Assembly (NCBI GenBank): GCA_900550525.1
Contig: URSN01000004.1
Location: 1-40,693 of the forward strand
DNA length: 40,693 nucleotides
Source of the DNA: an uncultured Eubacteriales bacterium
GTDB taxonomy: Bacteria > Bacillota > Clostridia > Christensenellales > CAG-138
Reading direction: 5' to 3'
Shown: positions 39,494 to 40,693 of the stretch, piece by piece
Layout: the number at the start of each line of letters is the position of its first letter
Numbering within the stretch: the stretch's first letter is position 1
The notes under the pieces: generated by a model
The model's input: only the letters and a program-made list of their open reading frames with translations
Told to the model about the DNA's origin: nothing
The model's database searches: none
Program-made: the position numbers and the translations under genes

Positions 39494-40693
39494 ATGCATC
39501 GTTCATCGGCCTTAAGACGCATCCTGCCCCTGCTGGCGCTGGCGTTTGCGGCGCTGCTGCTGGGCGGCTGCGGCAACGAGGCGCTGCCGCAGGACAGCGC
39601 GCAGACGCCCGCCCCGTCGGCCACGCCGCAGGCGCAGGTCGTCGCCGTCTCGGTGGAGAGCACGGAGGCGCCGGCGGCGCCCACGGTGCCGCCCACGCCC
39701 GTTCCGGAGGAGACGCCGATCCCGTTCTCCTATTATGCGCCCACGGTGAACATGACGTTCGAGGAGCTGGTGGGCAGCACGGACGATGTGTACGAGGAGG
39801 CGCGCGACCTGCTCAAGGACGGCTATCCCGATCCGGATACCTACTACATCATCGTGGACATCGAGTGGCAGGTCGTCATGGTGTACAAAAAGGGCGCCGA
39901 CGGCAAGCCGGATCTCAACCAGCCCGTGCGCTACATGATCTGCTCCACCGGCGACCCGCAGGTCGGCAGCGAAACGGCGCGCGGCGTGTTCGAGATCAAG
40001 AAGCCCCGCGTGCGCTTCGGGCAGTTTTTGAGCGGCGAGACGGGGCAGTACTGGACGCTGATCCGCAGCCGCACGTATTTCCACTCCGTCCTGTACAAGA
40101 AGGATAAGGACATCTCCTCCTACGACGTGGAGTGCTACAACAACCTCGGCAGCAAGGCGTCGCACGCCTGCATCCGCCTGACCGTGCCCGACGCGCGCTG
40201 GATCTTCTACAACATCGGCTACGGCACGATCTGCGAGATCCGCGACGGCAGCCCGTCCGATACGGCGACGCAGGCCATCCGCAGCCAGCTCATCCTGCCG
40301 CCGGCCAAGGAGGGCCTCAAGCTCAAGGCGGGCGAGACGCCCTGGACGGACAACTGGACGGTCGAGTCGGTCGCGCACGAGCTGGAGTATCAGTACGAAG
40401 CGCCGCCGCGCCTGGAGAGGCTGTGCCTGCTGGAATGCGAGCTGGAGCAGGTGCTGAACGTCATAGCGGATTCCCCGGAGCGGCTCTGCAAGAAGCTTTC
40501 CGCAGTGCTGGAGGGAGTTTCGCCGATCCTCACCCGTGAGATCGCGTGGTATTCCGCCAAGGACGTGGACGCCGTGTGCAGTGCGCTCTCCGACAGCGCC
40601 AGGGACAGGCTGAGATTATTTCTCGGCAGGATAAAGTCCGCGCTTTCCGGCGGAGAGTGCTGCTTCTCCGTGGTATCCGAACCGGGCGGCTGG
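39494..40693 (+). CDS. L,D-transpeptidase lipoprotein, 3' end probably chimeric with RqcH
   Basis: The frame is open to the window end (400 codons). Residues 1-24 form a lipoprotein signal with lipobox LLGGC. A Thr/Pro/Ala-rich linker follows, then a YkuD-type L,D-transpeptidase domain with YYIIVDIEWQVVMVYKK and the catalytic SHACIRL (Cys226). Such enzymes cross-link peptidoglycan stem peptides. From about residue 298 (base 40380 to 40395) the sequence changes: YEAPPRLERL, then VLEGVSPILTREIAWYSA, matches the internal part of RqcH/FbpA (NFACT) proteins, as in YLPPAQ...GVSPLFAKE of Bacillus YloA. Codons AGA, TTA and ATA appear there. A true fusion is unlikely; a wrong assembly join near the contig end is the simplest reading. 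GAGAGG lies 6 nt before the ATG. Confidence 0.85.
   Translation, partial: MHRSSALRRILPLLALAFAALLLGGCGNEALPQDSAQTPAPSATPQAQVVAVSVESTEAPAAPTVPPTPVPEETPIPFSYYAPTVNMTFEELVGSTDDVYEEARDLLKDGYPDPDTYYIIVDIEWQVVMVYKKGADGKPDLNQPVRYMICSTGDPQVGSETARGVFEIKKPRVRFGQFLSGETGQYWTLIRSRTYFHSVLYKKDKDISSYDVECYNNLGSKASHACIRLTVPDARWIFYNIGYGTICEIRDGSPSDTATQAIRSQLILPPAKEGLKLKAGETPWTDNWTVESVAHELEYQYEAPPRLERLCLLECELEQVLNVIADSPERLCKKLSAVLEGVSPILTREIAWYSAKDVDAVCSALSDSARDRLRLFLGRIKSALSGGECCFSVVSEPGGW

Overview
This is a GC-rich chromosomal stretch from an endospore-forming member of the Firmicutes, most likely a Clostridia-type gut bacterium (Christensenellales/Eubacteriales-like; the exact lineage is inference). The evidence is the sporulation set (spoIVA, gpr, spoIIP, spoIIE, spoIIGA, sigE), LL-diaminopimelate aminotransferase, the dgt-dnaG-rpoD order, the DUF512-der-plsY-spoIVA order, and strong AGGAGG-type ribosome binding sites. 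Because of the base composition, long open frames occur in almost every frame. I kept genes by family match, ribosome binding site and operon logic. I saw no rRNA, tRNA, CRISPR array, insertion sequence or prophage.

Layout. 1-2456: the tail of an unknown gene, a GT-C/PIG-V-like membrane glycosyltransferase, and a convergent membrane protein. 2548-5481: a promoter and a tight three-gene operon (HSL-type esterase, condensation-fold acyltransferase, zinc-ribbon membrane protein) that may be an uncharacterised acyl-ester system. 5511-8921: a consensus promoter almost on top of its ATG, then DUF512 radical-SAM-like protein, der and plsY. 8945-12475: spoIVA, gpr and spoIIP, each with its own candidate sporulation promoter. 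12515-13947: a flavodoxin-fold reductase and a DUF3737 protein on the minus strand. 14122-17453: a CLC antiporter with a perfect consensus promoter and a duplicated 3' end, a small membrane protein, and a BTAD/SARP-type regulator.

17566-19884: a minus-strand operon dapL, tmk-like kinase, zinc-ribbon protein. 20041-23927: two Spo0A boxes and a promoter drive spoIIE, followed 4 bp later by spoIIGA and then by overlapping sigE. The phosphatase for the forespore switch and the mother-cell sigma factor with its processing protease therefore appear to share one transcript. 24023-28039: the minus-strand macromolecular synthesis genes dgt-dnaG-rpoD. 28274-30311: a stand-alone Spo0A C-terminal DNA-binding domain and a beta-CASP metallo-beta-lactamase nuclease. 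30514-32043: a lipoprotein. 32420-36498: a MarR repressor with a near-perfect tandem operator, controlling a heterodimeric ABC exporter. 36724-39382: an MTAP-type phosphorylase, a GNAT acetyltransferase and a malic enzyme. 39494-end: an L,D-transpeptidase lipoprotein whose reading frame runs into what looks like an internal piece of an RqcH (NFACT) protein, probably a chimeric join at the contig end.

The points most worth a second look are the solo Spo0A-C protein with altered recognition-helix residues, the spoIIE-spoIIGA-sigE operon with its Spo0A boxes, a candidate sigma-G promoter that would start gpr inside the upstream terminator stem, the esterase/acyltransferase/zinc-ribbon operon, the spoIIGA frame running 233 bp into sigE, and the LDT-RqcH chimera.
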